A stretch of 64,000 nt of DNA from Pseudoduganella danionis. GTDB taxonomy: Bacteria; Pseudomonadota; Gammaproteobacteria; Burkholderiales; Burkholderiaceae_D. This document shows positions 8,520 through 18,232 of the stretch, piece after piece (position 1 is the stretch's first letter; each line of letters opens with the position of its first letter). The notes beneath the pieces were generated by a model. The model had not been told where the DNA came from. It saw only the letters and a program-made list of their open reading frames with translations, and did not search any database. The DNA is taken from the NCBI RefSeq assembly GCF_009720775.1, contig NZ_WNKW01000002.1:248001-312000 (forward strand), given 5' to 3'. Position numbers and translations under genes: made by a program.

Positions 8520-9413
8520 TCATTGGCCGGTGAGCGGATTGATCCACCATTCGCTACGGGCCAGCGGCGTTTGCGGTGACAGATCGGGATTCGGCAGTTT
8601 GATCAGACGGCGCTTGAACAGCGCCGTTTTCTTTATCAGCCGGCCTTTATGCTGCTGGAACAGCGCATTCAGGCTGCCATCCTTGAGCATGATTTCCATG
8701 CCGTCGGCGATGCGGCGCGCCAGCTTCTCGCCTGCGGCGTCGCGCCGCACAAAGAAGTAGCGCGGCAGCGGATATTGCAGCAGCAGCGTCGATTCGATGG
8801 CCAGCCCTGGGTGGCTGGTGCGGCGCTCGTCGAATTCGCGCAGTGCTTCATCGGCCGAGCGCGAATAGAAATCGAAGCGCTGGGCTTCCAGCATGCCGAA
8901 CAGGCCTTCGTAATTGCTGCCTTCCACCACTTCCACCCCCGCTGCCTCGAAGATGTTCACATCGGCCCAGCCTTTGCCCAGCCCGGCACGCAGGTGGCGC
9001 AAGTCGTCCAGCGTGCGCACTTTGGCAAAGCGGGCCTGATCATCGGCGCGTATCAGTAGCAGGCGGTAGCCCAGCAGACCGCGATCCACGGGCAAGCGGA
9101 TGGGCAGGTAGCGTTGCTCCAGTTCGGACGAGGTGGCGCGCACGAATACATTGACGCGCCCCTGCGGCGCGCTCATTTCCTGCAGCACCCGCTGCGGCGA
9201 CATGGCGACGTCGGACTGATGCAGGCGATAAGAACCATAAGCCGGCCGGGTCTTTTCCATGGCCATACGCAGCACGGCCCAGTCGTAGTCGTAGCGGCTA
9301 TCGACGCCTTCGCTGGTGAGCGGAAAAGTGAGCTGGGTCAGAGCCTGACAGTAGTTGGCCGACATGGCCAGTAGCAGCGCCACAACGCATCGGATTCCCT
9401 GTGTACGCCACAT
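8520..9413 (-). CDS. Periplasmic solute-binding-like protein (SBP type 3 fold)
   Basis: About 298 residues from the ATG at 9413 (MWRTQGIRCVV...), chosen because a hydrophobic signal segment ending CQA follows directly; the upstream extension looks non-coding. The body resembles orphan periplasmic solute-binding proteins of the type found throughout this family of bacteria: two lobes with repeated aromatic and charged segments (GLLGYRLLLI, LPRYFFVRRD). No transporter genes adjoin it, so it may sense rather than transport. A related protein lies at 59368-60087. It is convergent with the nuclease trio and divergent from the porin. Ligand unknown. Confidence 0.6.
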   Translation of the reverse strand: MWRTQGIRCVVALLLAMSANYCQALTQLTFPLTSEGVDSRYDYDWAVLRMAMEKTRPAYGSYRLHQSDVAMSPQRVLQEMSAPQGRVNVFVRATSSELEQRYLPIRLPVDRGLLGYRLLLIRADDQARFAKVRTLDDLRHLRAGLGKGWADVNIFEAAGVEVVEGSNYEGLFGMLEAQRFDFYSRSADEALREFDERRTSHPGLAIESTLLLQYPLPRYFFVRRDAAGEKLARRIADGMEIMLKDGSLNALFQQHKGRLIKKTALFKRRLIKLPNPDLSPQTPLARSEWWINPLTGQ

Positions 9414-9535
9414 ACAGCACCAGCACTCTCTGAATTGAATACTCTCTAGTGTGCCATGGCTGCGGCCTATGTGCATATCAATTTGAAAGTATGCAACGTT
9501 GTTGCAACGCTTATGCAGGATTGTTGCTGCTAGCG

Positions 9536-9565
9536 TTGACTCGAAAACTCCCACCTGCTTATCCT
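9536..9565 (+). promoter_or_regulatory. Promoter of the TorF-type porin gene
   Basis: TTGACT, 18-bp spacer, TATCCT. The -35 matches the sigma-70 consensus at five of six positions and the -10 at four of six. Predicted start near 9572 gives a leader of about 42 nt. A GCAAC-N3-GTTGC repeat (about 9493-9505) lies further upstream. Confidence 0.55.
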
Positions 9566-9613
9566 AGAGATGTTTATGTACGTCAATGTTTTCTATTCCG
9601 GGGGTGGTGTCGT

Positions 9614-10408
9614 ATGAAGTTACTCGTCCGTTTAGCTTTGCTCAGTTCCAGCTACTTGTTGCTGCCTGCCGCCGTGCAGGCCCAGACCAGCGCCGATGCC
9701 AGCGCGCCAGTGGCCGCCGCCGCACCGCTCACTGCCAACCTCACGCTGACCTCGCAATACATTTCGCGCGGCTTCCGCCAGACCTGGGGCAAGCCCGCGC
9801 TGCAGGGCGGTTTCGATTATGCCGACCCCAGCGGCTTCTCGGCCGGTACCTGGCTGTCTACGGTGAGCAACCGCTATATCGAAGACGGCACGCTGGAATG
9901 GGATATCTATGGCAATTACAACGGCAGCGTGGGCGAGCTGGGCTACAGCGCCGGTCTGTATGTGTACAAATATCCGGGCGCCGAGTACCGCGCCAGCCAC
10001 ACCACCTATGATTACACCGAACTGGCGCTGGGCCTGAGCTATCAGGTGGCCTACCTCAAGTACAACTACACGGTGAGCAAGGAGTTCTTCGGTATCACCA
10101 ATGCGCGCGGCACCGGTTATCTCGATGTCGGCGCCAACCCTGATCTGGGCGGCGGCTATACGCTGAACCTGCACTATGGCCAGGGCAGGGTGGCCAATAA
10201 CAGCATGTGGAGCTGGCGTGATTACAAAGTGGGCGTAACGCGCCAGCTGGCACCCGGCTGGGCGCTGTCCGGTGCCTACACGCGCGCTCACGGCAAGACC
10301 AATGCCTACGATGCTTACACGCTGGGCATTCCTAATTCAGCCGGCAAGATCGATGTTTCCAATCCCGCCGCTGGCACGCTGGTGCTGGCGTTGACCCGTA
10401 CTTTCTGA
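9614..10408 (+). CDS. TorF-family putative porin (TIGR02001 type)
   Basis: About 264 residues from the ATG at 9614, which starts a clean signal peptide (MKLLVRLALL ... PAAVQA-QTS). Upstream in-frame codons have no ribosome site. The mature protein has the family hallmarks LTSQYISRGFRQTWGKPALQGG near its N-terminus, alternating aromatic/polar beta strands, and a terminal LVLALTRTF ending in Phe, as expected for outer-membrane barrels. Members are annotated as putative porins; their substrates are unknown. It lies 14 bp before a chemoreceptor gene and may be co-transcribed with it. Whether this barrel passes nucleosides is untested. Confidence 0.8.
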   Translation: MKLLVRLALLSSSYLLLPAAVQAQTSADASAPVAAAAPLTANLTLTSQYISRGFRQTWGKPALQGGFDYADPSGFSAGTWLSTVSNRYIEDGTLEWDIYGNYNGSVGELGYSAGLYVYKYPGAEYRASHTTYDYTELALGLSYQVAYLKYNYTVSKEFFGITNARGTGYLDVGANPDLGGGYTLNLHYGQGRVANNSMWSWRDYKVGVTRQLAPGWALSGAYTRAHGKTNAYDAYTLGIPNSAGKIDVSNPAAGTLVLALTRTF

Positions 10409-10422
10409 CTTTCAGGTGACGC

Positions 10423-12624
10423 ATGAGCATGGAATTTTCTAGTTCGGCCGGCCCGTCGGGGCGTTCGCTGTTTTCCCTTTCACTCAACGGCAAAATCTGC
10501 GCGGCGGCGACAGCGCTGGTGGTACTGAGTCTGGCCGTGACGGCCACCGTGATCGGTGTGCGCAGCAGCAGCAGTGCCGAAGCGGCGGCCATGAATCTGG
10601 CGCGGACCTCGGCGCGCGAAGTGGCGGGCGCGCTGCAGAGCCGCATCGTCAGCAATCTGTCGGCCGTGATCAATCTGTCCGGTGCCATGCGCCAGACTCG
10701 CGCCGCCAATCAGGCACTGGCGCGCGACCAGATCAACGAGATGGTCAAAGCCACGCTGCTCGGTTCCGAGGATCTGATAGGTGCGGCCGTCACATGGGAA
10801 CCGAATGCGCTCGATGGCAAGGATGCCGAGTTTGCCGGCAAGCTGCCGCTGTACGATGCCACGGGCCGCTTCATGCCCTACTGGACCCGCGCCAGTGGCG
10901 GCGGCACCCATGTGGAGCCTATCGTGTTCGATAGTGCGCCCGGTGCCAATGACTGGTACGACATACCGAAGAAGAGCGGCAAGGTATTTTTCACCGAACC
11001 GTATAACTATCCCGTCGATGGCAAGCCGACCCTGATGGCGTCGCTGGTGGCGCCTATCATCATCGAGGGCAAATTCCAGGGCGTGGCCAGCGCCGACTTC
11101 ATGCTGACCCGATTGACGGCCATCCTCAAAGAATTGAAAGTGATCGATGGTGCGCAACTGAGCCTGATTTCGAATGGCGGCCTGTATGCCAGCCATGGTG
11201 ATGCGGCGCGGCTGGGCAAGAAGGCCGAGGATATTCCGGCCGAAGCACTCGAGCATGTGCGCAAGGGCCAGACCTATGAGTATGAAGATGCGGCCGGCAT
11301 GGTGCACCTGCTGCAGCCGCTGGCGATCCACGCGGATTCGGCGCCATGGTCGGTGCAACTGGTCTTCCCCAAGAGCGTCGCACTGGCGCCAGCGCGCGAG
11401 CTGCTGTGGTACACGCTGGGGGTTTCCCTGCTGTGCGCAATTGCCACCGCGCTGGTGCTGATCACCGTGGTGTTCCGCCTGACGGCGCCATTGCGTGCGC
11501 TCGGTGAACGCATGACGGCGCTGTCCAGCGGCGATGCTGATCTGAGCGTCAAGCTGGAAGTGCATGGCAACGATGAACTGGCCGTGATCGGCAATGGCTT
11601 CAACCAGTTCGTCGGCAAGATCCATGATGTGCTGGTACAGGTCAGCGCCAGTGCCGAAAATGTGGCACGCGGCAGTTCCGAAATCTCACAGGGCAATACC
11701 GATCTGTCGGCGCGCACCGAGCATCAGGCCAGCGCACTCGAACAGACGGCCGCTTCGATCGACGAGCTGACGGGAACCGTGAAAGAGAATGCGGAAAACG
11801 CCCGTCAGGCCAATCAGTTGGCGGAAGCCGCTTCCGAAGTGGCGCAGCGCAGCGGCTCCGTGGTGGCGCAGGTGGTTTCCACCATGGCGTCGATTAATGC
11901 TTCGTCCAACAAGATCGTCGACATCATCAGCGTGATTGATGGCATCGCTTTCCAGACCAATATTCTGGCGCTGAACGCGGCGGTGGAAGCAGCACGCGCG
12001 GGCGAGCAGGGACGTGGCTTTGCCGTGGTGGCGACCGAAGTGCGTAATCTGGCTCAGCGCAGTGCTGCTGCGGCCAAGGAGATCAAGGAACTGATCGATG
12101 ATTCGGTGGACAAGGTCGCTGCCGGTAGCCGGCTGGTGGATGAAGCCGGCAGCACCATGGAAGAGGTGGTGAGCAGCGTGCGGCGCGTCACGCAAATCAT
12201 GAGCGAGATTACGGTCGCGACGGTCGAGCAGAGCGACGGCATTGCACAGGTCAATCAGGCCATCGTACAGATGGATGGCGTGACGCAGCAGAATGCGGCG
12301 CTGGTGGAGCAGGCTGCTGCCGCAGCGGAGAGCTTGCAGGAACAGGCCCACCATCTGGAGCAGGCCGTCAGCGTATTCCGGCTGCAGCGCGCTAGTAGCG
12401 CTGCGAGCCAGACCACGCGCCGGCCGGCCTTGCCCCGTGCAGCGCAAGCCCCAGCTGCACGCCAGCTGACGGCGCGGGCGCCAGCCAATAGCGCCGCCAG
12501 TGCGGCCGCCAGCACCTCAGGCAGTAGTGCGGGCAGCAGCGCAGGCAGTGTCGCCGCCGGCAAAGCCGCCAAACCGTCCGCCAAGCCGGCCGCTGCAGCC
12601 GACAGCGAATGGGAAGAGTTCTAG
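10423..12624 (+). CDS. Methyl-accepting chemotaxis protein with dCache sensor
   Basis: A 733-residue chemoreceptor. Order: TM1 (about 24-46), periplasmic dCache-like sensor (about 47-325, with [10 protein letters not shown] and a [13 protein letters not shown] strand), TM2 (about 328-350), HAMP, then the signalling hairpin with [23 protein letters not shown] split over its tip ([14 protein letters not shown]). A long Ala/Ser-rich tail ends in EWEEF, matching the xWxxF pentapeptide used to tether CheR/CheB. It follows the porin by 14 bp and sits among nucleic-acid scavenging genes, so purine or nucleoside sensing is an attractive guess. The ligand cannot be read from sequence. Confidence 0.92.
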   Translation: MSMEFSSSAGPSGRSLFSLSLNGKICAAATALVVLSLAVTATVIGVRSSSSAEAAAMNLARTSAREVAGALQSRIVSNLSAVINLSGAMRQTRAANQALARDQINEMVKATLLGSEDLIGAAVTWEPNALDGKDAEFAGKLPLYDATGRFMPYWTRASGGGTHVEPIVFDSAPGANDWYDIPKKSGKVFFTEPYNYPVDGKPTLMASLVAPIIIEGKFQGVASADFMLTRLTAILKELKVIDGAQLSLISNGGLYASHGDAARLGKKAEDIPAEALEHVRKGQTYEYEDAAGMVHLLQPLAIHADSAPWSVQLVFPKSVALAPARELLWYTLGVSLLCAIATALVLITVVFRLTAPLRALGERMTALSSGDADLSVKLEVHGNDELAVIGNGFNQFVGKIHDVLVQVSASAENVARGSSEISQGNTDLSARTEHQASALEQTAASIDELTGTVKENAENARQANQLAEAASEVAQRSGSVVAQVVSTMASINASSNKIVDIISVIDGIAFQTNILALNAAVEAARAGEQGRGFAVVATEVRNLAQRSAAAAKEIKELIDDSVDKVAAGSRLVDEAGSTMEEVVSSVRRVTQIMSEITVATVEQSDGIAQVNQAIVQMDGVTQQNAALVEQAAAAAESLQEQAHHLEQAVSVFRLQRASSAASQTTRRPALPRAAQAPAARQLTARAPANSAASAAASTSGSSAGSSAGSVAAGKAAKPSAKPAAAADSEWEEF

Positions 12625-12671
12625 CCCGTTCGTGACGGGCAGGCTGTCGCCAGCTCTGGCACAATGATGGT

Positions 12672-12699
12672 AACGGCGTGGCGCTGCCACGCCGTTTTT
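12672..12699 (+). terminator. Intrinsic terminator after the chemoreceptor
   Basis: ACGGCGTGGC / GCCACGCCGT 10-bp stem with a 3-nt loop, followed by TTTTT. An upstream in-frame ATG for the cytochrome gene (12678) lies inside this stem and is therefore not a likely start. Confidence 0.85.
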
Positions 12700-12722
12700 C
12701 ATTTCTGTTCTACGTTCCTGCC

Positions 12723-13175
12723 ATGTATCCGTATCTATTCCCCCCGCGCGGGCCGGCTGCCGTCCGATTCCGCACCTGTCCGGCCTTCGGCCTCGCCGTT
12801 CGGCTCGCCGTGGCTATGGCTGCCAGTTGCACCGTAACCGCTAGTGCGCTGGCAGCGCCGCTGGCAGGCAATCCGCAGGCTGGTCAGGCCGTGTTCAAAC
12901 TGTGCGCGTCCTGCCATCAGGTCGGGCCGCGTGCGCGCGCGGGATTTGGCCCACAACTGACGGGCATCATAGGCCGCAAGGCGGGTAGCACCAGCGATTA
13001 CCATTATTCGGACGCCATGCAGAAGTCCGGCATCGTCTGGAGCGAGGCTCAGTTAGCGGCCTTTATCCGTGCGCCTGACCATGTGGTACCGGGCACGCGC
13101 ATGCGCTTCTGGGGCATAAGCGATGAGCAGAAAATAGCCGATCTGCTGGCCTATTTGAAAGCCAGTGCGCAGTAG
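12723..13175 (+). CDS. Class I c-type cytochrome, exported
   Basis: A 150-residue small electron carrier of the periplasm. Start taken at 12723 because the earlier ATG lies in a terminator. An unusually long N-terminal region with a hydrophobic signal segment ends SALAA. Haem motif CASCH (C61, C64, H65), PRARAGFGPQLTGIIGRK typical of cytochrome c2/c550 relatives, and a likely Met axial ligand in PGTRMRFWG. It stands alone between a terminator and convergent transporter genes. It could accept electrons from the haem-bearing urate hydroxylase encoded at 56901, but nothing in the sequence proves this. Confidence 0.85.
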   Translation: MYPYLFPPRGPAAVRFRTCPAFGLAVRLAVAMAASCTVTASALAAPLAGNPQAGQAVFKLCASCHQVGPRARAGFGPQLTGIIGRKAGSTSDYHYSDAMQKSGIVWSEAQLAAFIRAPDHVVPGTRMRFWGISDEQKIADLLAYLKASAQ

Positions 13176-13213
13176 GCAGCGGAAAGTCTGAAGAAGGGAC
13201 AGGCAGCGGTCGG

Positions 13214-13236
13214 GGGAAGCCAGGCTGGCTTCCCCG
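13214..13236. terminator. Hairpin between convergent genes
   Basis: GGGGAAGCC / GGCTTCCCC 9-bp stem with a 5-nt loop between the cytochrome stop and the permease stop. No T-run on either strand. Confidence 0.4.
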
Positions 13237-13259
13237 CAGGAGGGAATAAGTGCCGAGTC

Positions 13260-14231
13260 TTAGCGCGATTTGACGAACGGTGTGCCCAGTGCTTTAGGCG
13301 CCACCGATTTGGCCATCAGACCGGCCAGCACGATCACTGTGACGACGTAAGGAATCATCTGGATCAGCGAGCCGGGGATGCGGCCGACTACCGGCAGTTC
13401 CACGCCTTCGATCTGGATCTGCACGGCGCCGAAGAAGCCGAACATCAGGCAGCCGAGGAAGGTGTGCAGCGGACGCCAGTTACCGAACACCATGGCTGTC
13501 AGTGCGAGATAGCCGGCACCGGCCGACATATCGCGCAGGAAGAAGCCGCTCTGCACCACCGACAGATAAGCGCCCGAGAACGAGCACAGTACCCCGGCGA
13601 TCAGCATGGCCATGTAGCGCTGACGCTCGACGTTGATGCCGGCAGCATCAGCCGCATGCGGGTTCTCGCCACAGGCGCGCAGGCGCAGGCCGAAGCGGCT
13701 GTGGTAGACCACCCAGTGCACCAGCGGCACCAGCGCAAACGCCAGATAAACGAGTACCGAATGGCCACCGATCAGGTGGGCGTACAGCCAGCCGATGAAC
13801 GGAATGTTTTCCACGGCAGCAGTGCCGGGCAGCACCACGTCAAACAGACGCGCCTGACCCAGATCGGGCGTGCGGCCGCCTTGCTGGAACAGATACTGGG
13901 CCACCACGAAGGTCAGACCGCTCATGGCGATGTTGATGGCGATACCGGCCACCAACTGGTTGCCTTTCTGGGTAATCGCCACATAGCCTTGCAGGGTAGC
14001 CAGCAGCAGCGATACCAGCATGCCGGCAGCCACGCCATACCACGGGTTCTGGGTCAGGAAGGCCACGGCTGCACTGACAAAAGCGCTGGCCAGTATCTTG
14101 CCTTCGAGGCCGATGTCGATCACGCCCGAACGTTCGGCAAACAGGCCGGCCATGCCGGCAAAAATCAGCACCGGCGCATTGCGTACGGTGGAGACGAGGA
14201 TACTGCCGATATGGAGATCATCAAAAGTCAT
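13260..14231 (-). CDS. ABC transporter permease, BMP/nucleoside type (second permease)
   Basis: A 323-residue inner-membrane permease with about nine hydrophobic segments. Family signatures: IFAGMAGLFAERSGVIDIGLEGKI near the N-terminus and a GENPHAADAAGINVERQRY cytoplasmic loop that contacts the ATPase. These match the RbsC-like permeases of nucleoside importers (NupBC/YufPQ group). It is the last gene of a four-gene minus-strand unit, 7 bp after its partner permease. Function as half of the channel for nucleosides is supported by the BMP-family binding protein in the same unit and the nucleoside-catabolic surroundings. Confidence 0.9.
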   Translation of the reverse strand: MTFDDLHIGSILVSTVRNAPVLIFAGMAGLFAERSGVIDIGLEGKILASAFVSAAVAFLTQNPWYGVAAGMLVSLLLATLQGYVAITQKGNQLVAGIAINIAMSGLTFVVAQYLFQQGGRTPDLGQARLFDVVLPGTAAVENIPFIGWLYAHLIGGHSVLVYLAFALVPLVHWVVYHSRFGLRLRACGENPHAADAAGINVERQRYMAMLIAGVLCSFSGAYLSVVQSGFFLRDMSAGAGYLALTAMVFGNWRPLHTFLGCLMFGFFGAVQIQIEGVELPVVGRIPGSLIQMIPYVVTVIVLAGLMAKSVAPKALGTPFVKSR

Positions 14232-14238
14232 ATCGTTC

Positions 14239-15315
14239 TCACTTCTTCAGTTTCAGCATTTTGGCGATGGCCGGACCGTACAGGTTTTCCATGGCACCGC
14301 AGAACAGAATGATCAGGCCCTGCACCAGTATTACCATCTCGGGCGGGATGTTCTGCTTTTCCAGCGACAGGTCGAAGCCGCCCTGCGTGAGTGCACCGAA
14401 CAGCACGGCCGAGAGGAAAATGCCGACCGGATGCTGGCGCCCCATCAGCGCAATCGCGATGCCGATAAAGCCCGCACCGCCAACGAAGTTGAGCGACAGG
14501 TAGTGGGTCGAACCCATGATGGAGTTGACCGAACCGAGGCCGGCCAGCGCGCCCGAGATCAGCATGACGATGATGATCATCTTGCTGATGCGGATGCCGG
14601 CGTAGTGGGCCGCGTGAGGATTCAGACCGGTGGCGCGCAGCTTGAAGCCCCACGCCGAACGGCTGACCACCACGCCATACACTACCAGTGCAAAGATGGC
14701 GAGGAAGAAGCTGATGTTGAGCGGGGTTTCGCCGAGCACGGGGAACCACTGGTTCAGGCGCGGCATTTCGGCTGCGGCCTCAAACGCGCGGCTGGCCGGA
14801 TTCTGTTCGCCGACCGGTATCATGTACTTCACGATCAGGAAGTTCATCAGCTGGGAAGCGATGAAGTTGAACATGATGGTGGTCACCACCACGTGGCTGC
14901 CGCGCTTGGCCTGCAGATAGCCGGGCAGGAAAGACCACAGCGCGCCGAAGACGGCAGCACCGAGTACGCCGAGCGGTATCAGCATCCAGCCTGGCAGCGA
15001 ACTGTCGAAGGCCAGCATGGCCCAGGCCAGACCGAGGCCGCCGATATACATCTGGCCTTCGGCGCCGATGTTGAACAGGCCGGCCTGCATGGCGATGGAC
15101 ACGGCCAGACCCGTGAAGATAAAGGTAGAAGCGTAGAACAGCGTGTAGCTCAAACCTTCAGGATTGATCACGGCGCTGTTGATCAGGATCTGCAGCGATT
15201 CGACCGGGCTTTCGCCCAGCATGTGGATCACCAGTGCCGTCACCAGCAGTGCCGACAGCAGATTCAGTAAGGGCATGACGAAGGCAGTGGCCCAGCGTGG
15301 CAAGTCTTTATTCAT
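14239..15315 (-). CDS. ABC transporter permease, BMP/nucleoside type (first permease)
   Basis: A 358-residue inner-membrane permease. Typical motifs are IFTGLAVSIAMQAGLFNIGAEG and a loop RATGLNPHAAHYAGI, the counterpart of the GENPHAADAAGI loop in its partner. About nine to ten membrane segments. The start codon overlaps the ATPase gene by 4 bp (15312-15315), a sign of translational coupling. It pairs with the product of 13260-14231 to form the heterodimeric channel. Substrate inferred from the BMP binding protein and neighbourhood. Confidence 0.9.
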   Translation of the reverse strand: MNKDLPRWATAFVMPLLNLLSALLVTALVIHMLGESPVESLQILINSAVINPEGLSYTLFYASTFIFTGLAVSIAMQAGLFNIGAEGQMYIGGLGLAWAMLAFDSSLPGWMLIPLGVLGAAVFGALWSFLPGYLQAKRGSHVVVTTIMFNFIASQLMNFLIVKYMIPVGEQNPASRAFEAAAEMPRLNQWFPVLGETPLNISFFLAIFALVVYGVVVSRSAWGFKLRATGLNPHAAHYAGIRISKMIIIVMLISGALAGLGSVNSIMGSTHYLSLNFVGGAGFIGIAIALMGRQHPVGIFLSAVLFGALTQGGFDLSLEKQNIPPEMVILVQGLIILFCGAMENLYGPAIAKMLKLKK

Positions 15316-16841
15316 GATTTATGCTCGCCCCCCATCAGCAGACCGATGCGGGTGGTATCGAATTCTTCAATTTTCAGTTCGCCCGTGATGCGGCCGCCGC
15401 ACATGACGAGGATGCGGTCCGCCAGCGCACGCACTTCTTCCAGCTCCACCGACACCAGCAGGATGGCCACGCCTTCATCGCGCAACTTGAGCAACTGGGT
15501 GTGGATGCTTTCGATGGTGCCGATATCGACGCCACGGGTAGGCTGGCCGACCAGCATCAGCTTGGGCTGGGCCAGCACTTCGCGCGCGATCACCACCTTC
15601 TGCTGGTTGCCGCCCGAGAGCAGGCCGATACGCAGATCGTGGTTATTCGGACGCACGTCGAAGTTTTTCATCAGCTCCGCGCAGCGGCTGGCGATGGCCT
15701 TGAAGTTGAGCAGGCCCCAGCGGTTTTTGAGCTGATCCTGATAGCCGAAGATGGTGTTGTGCATGACCGAGAAAGCCTTGATCACGCCATCGCGCAGACG
15801 GTCTTCCGGCACGTGGGCAATGCCCAGATCGCGGAAGGTGCGCGGCAGGCCATCGGCATTGCTGCGGCCTGCAAACGGCAGCGGCTGGCCCAGCAAGTCC
15901 AGTTGGCCCGCAGAGGGCAGGCGCATGCCGGACAGGATTTCCATCAGTTCGCTCTGGCCATTGCCGGACACGCCGGCGATCGCGACGATTTCACCGGCGC
16001 GCAGCGTAAAGCCGATATCGGCCAGCAGTTTCACGCCCTGATCGTCGAGCAGTTGCAGGTTCTGCACCTGCAGCACGGGTGCACCCGGATTGTACGGTTT
16101 GCGCGGCAGATTGTTCTCGATCGGACGGCCTACCATCATATTGGCCAGATCCTCTTTGGTGGTGCCGGCCGTCGGCACGGCACCGATCACGCGGCCGCCA
16201 CGCATCACGGTGACAGTGTCGGTGATGTCGAGGATTTCCTGCAGCTTGTGGGTGATCAGGATGATGGTCTTACCCTGCTCTTTGAACAGGCGCAGAATTT
16301 CGAACAGCGAAGCGGTTTCCTGCGCCGTCAGCACGGCCGTCGGTTCATCCAGAATTAGGATGTTGGCGCTGCGGTAGATCTGCTTGAGTATCTCCACGCG
16401 CTGCTGTGCCCCCACCGACAGATCGTGGATGGTGGCCAGCGGATCGACATCGAGCCGGTAGCGCTGGCAGATCTCGCGCAGTTCCTGCTCCACCCGGGCG
16501 CGGTGCTTATTCAGCTGGAAGCCGCCTTCCGTACCCAGCATGACGTTGTCGAGCACCGTCATGTTCTCGACCAGCATGAAGTGCTGGTGCACCATGCCGA
16601 TGCCGAGGCTGATGGCTTCCTGGCTGTTGTGGATGCGGCGCACTTGCCCGTCGAGCAGGATGTCGCCACTGTCGGCACGGTAGTAGCCGTACAGGATGCT
16701 CATCAGGGTCGATTTGCCGGCGCCGTTCTCGCCTACCAGACCATGGATGGAACCCTTGGCGATGGTGAAGCTGACGTCCGTGTTCGCTTTGACCGCTCCG
16801 AAGTGCTTGGAGATGCCGCGAAATTCTACTGCTGGCTGCAT
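15312..16841 (-). CDS. ABC transporter ATP-binding protein with two ATPase domains, BMP/nucleoside type
   Basis: About 509 residues with duplicated ATPase domains, as in sugar and nucleoside importers of the RbsA class. Domain 1: Walker A GENGAGKST, Walker B LILDEPTAVL, followed by the ITHKL switch histidine. Domain 2 has the degenerate P-loop GVSGNGQSE, signature LLSGGNQQK and LMLVGQPTRGVD in place of a canonical Walker B, as usual for the second domain of this group. Start taken at the ATG 16841 (MQPAVEFRG); an earlier TTG is possible. It overlaps the first permease by 4 bp and lies downstream of the binding-protein gene past a terminator-like hairpin. Confidence 0.92.
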   Translation of the reverse strand: MQPAVEFRGISKHFGAVKANTDVSFTIAKGSIHGLVGENGAGKSTLMSILYGYYRADSGDILLDGQVRRIHNSQEAISLGIGMVHQHFMLVENMTVLDNVMLGTEGGFQLNKHRARVEQELREICQRYRLDVDPLATIHDLSVGAQQRVEILKQIYRSANILILDEPTAVLTAQETASLFEILRLFKEQGKTIILITHKLQEILDITDTVTVMRGGRVIGAVPTAGTTKEDLANMMVGRPIENNLPRKPYNPGAPVLQVQNLQLLDDQGVKLLADIGFTLRAGEIVAIAGVSGNGQSELMEILSGMRLPSAGQLDLLGQPLPFAGRSNADGLPRTFRDLGIAHVPEDRLRDGVIKAFSVMHNTIFGYQDQLKNRWGLLNFKAIASRCAELMKNFDVRPNNHDLRIGLLSGGNQQKVVIAREVLAQPKLMLVGQPTRGVDIGTIESIHTQLLKLRDEGVAILLVSVELEEVRALADRILVMCGGRITGELKIEEFDTTRIGLLMGGEHKS

Positions 16842-16896
16842 AGGATGGTTTTCGGGGGTTATAAAAAAGCTCAAACAAAAAGCTAAAACGCTAAAC

Positions 16897-16937
16897 GGTA
16901 AAACGCGCCGAACGGAGAAATTCTCCGGCGGCGCGCT
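16897..16937 (-). terminator. Attenuating hairpin between bmpA-like gene and its ATPase gene
   Basis: Reading the minus strand, CGCGCCG-C-CGGAGAA pairs with TTCTCCG-TT-CGGCGCG (14 pairs with a small internal loop), followed by TTTT. Such a partial terminator would let the binding protein be made in excess over the membrane components, a common arrangement. Confidence 0.7.
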
Positions 16938-16953
16938 TCATGTCAGACGAGGT

Positions 16954-17949
16954 TTATACCGGGCAGGATGCGCCCGAACGGATATCGATCACTTTAACTT
17001 TGCCGTCGATGATGTCCTTGCGTGCACCCAGCACGCGCTTTTCGATTTCCGGCGTAATCAGCTTGCGGTTGTGTTCATCGAGTGCCCAGTCCACGCCACC
17101 TTCTTTCAGGCCTTTGGCGCTCACGCCAGCTTTCCAGGTACCGTTCTTCATTTGCATAAAGGCGTCATACACGGCCACGTCCACGTGCTTGACCATGGAA
17201 GTGAGGATGGTGCCCGGATACAGGCTGTTCTGGTTGGAGTCCACGCCGATGGCCAGCTTGCCTTTTTCCTTGGCCGTCTGCAGCGTGCCCAGACCGGAAC
17301 CACCGGCCACGGCAAACACCACGTCCACGCCACGATCAAACTGCGAGCGGGCCAGTTCGCCGCCTTTGCCCGGATCGTTCCAGGCCTGGGCGCTGGTGCC
17401 CACCATGTTCGACGTTACATCGACTTTGGCGTTGATGGCTTTGGCGCCTTGCGCATAGCCGCAAGCGAAAGTGCGGATCAGCGGAATATCGACGCCGCCA
17501 ACAAAACCGATCTTCTTCGATTTGGAAGCCATGGCAGCGGCCACGCCGACCAGATACGAACCTTCTTCTTCCTTGAAGGTGATGGATTCCACATTGGCGC
17601 CTTGCGCCACGCCGTCGATCAGCACGAAGCGGACTTTAGGGAATTCCTTGGCGACCTTTTGCACGGCTGCCTGCTGGGCAAAACCGATGGAAGCGATCAT
17701 GTCGAGGTTTTTGCGGGCCAGACCACGCAGCACTTGCTCGGCTTGCGTATCGCTGGAGGCTTGCACCTCGATGAATTTGATATTGGTTTCCTTGGTAAAG
17801 CGCGAAGCGCCTTCGAATGCGGACTGGTTGAACGATTTATCGAACTTGCCGCCGGCGTCATACACGATGCCCAGCTTAGGATCTGCTGCGGACGCGCTGG
17901 CAGCAACAAACAGTGCGGCCACGGTCAAACCGAGTTGTGAAAGTTTCAT
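16954..17949 (-). CDS. BMP-family periplasmic nucleoside-binding protein
   Basis: A 331-residue substrate-binding protein of the basic membrane protein family (BmpA/PnrA/NupA), whose characterised members bind purine or pyrimidine nucleosides. Signal peptide MKLSQLGLTV...ASASA. Family features include GIVYDAGGKFDKSFNQSAFEG at the N-terminus, IASIGFAQ, IGFVGGVDIPLIRTFACGYAQG and DVVFAVAGGSGLG in the ligand cleft. First gene of the importer unit. The upstream 580 bp are shared with the divergent second TonB receptor gene, so outer- and inner-membrane uptake may be co-controlled. Confidence 0.93.
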   Translation of the reverse strand: MKLSQLGLTVAALFVAASASAADPKLGIVYDAGGKFDKSFNQSAFEGASRFTKETNIKFIEVQASSDTQAEQVLRGLARKNLDMIASIGFAQQAAVQKVAKEFPKVRFVLIDGVAQGANVESITFKEEEGSYLVGVAAAMASKSKKIGFVGGVDIPLIRTFACGYAQGAKAINAKVDVTSNMVGTSAQAWNDPGKGGELARSQFDRGVDVVFAVAGGSGLGTLQTAKEKGKLAIGVDSNQNSLYPGTILTSMVKHVDVAVYDAFMQMKNGTWKAGVSAKGLKEGGVDWALDEHNRKLITPEIEKRVLGARKDIIDGKVKVIDIRSGASCPV

Positions 17950-18232
17950 GAATGGGCTCCTGGAAGATCGATATTGTATATTTTTATTTGACGAAACATG
18001 TAATTTGGTGCCGGTTTATCGCAGCAAATGGCCGATTTTTCGCCGTTTGCCCCGTAACGGTGCGGTTCTTGCGCTGATCGTCGGCGCACTTCATTGCACG
18101 TCCGACAATCTTTTCGCGTCACCGTTTGCACCATCTGCAATTTTTTCTTGCCTGCAATTGACTGCGCGCCGCTGTCTTTGTCGCATCGCAGCAACAATCA
18201 GCGCCGAATTAAAATTTTTTAAAATGTTGCTT

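Noticed and set aside
12678-12722. Earlier start codon for the cytochrome c gene
   Set aside because: It lies within the terminator of the chemoreceptor gene, so it would be inside a stable stem.
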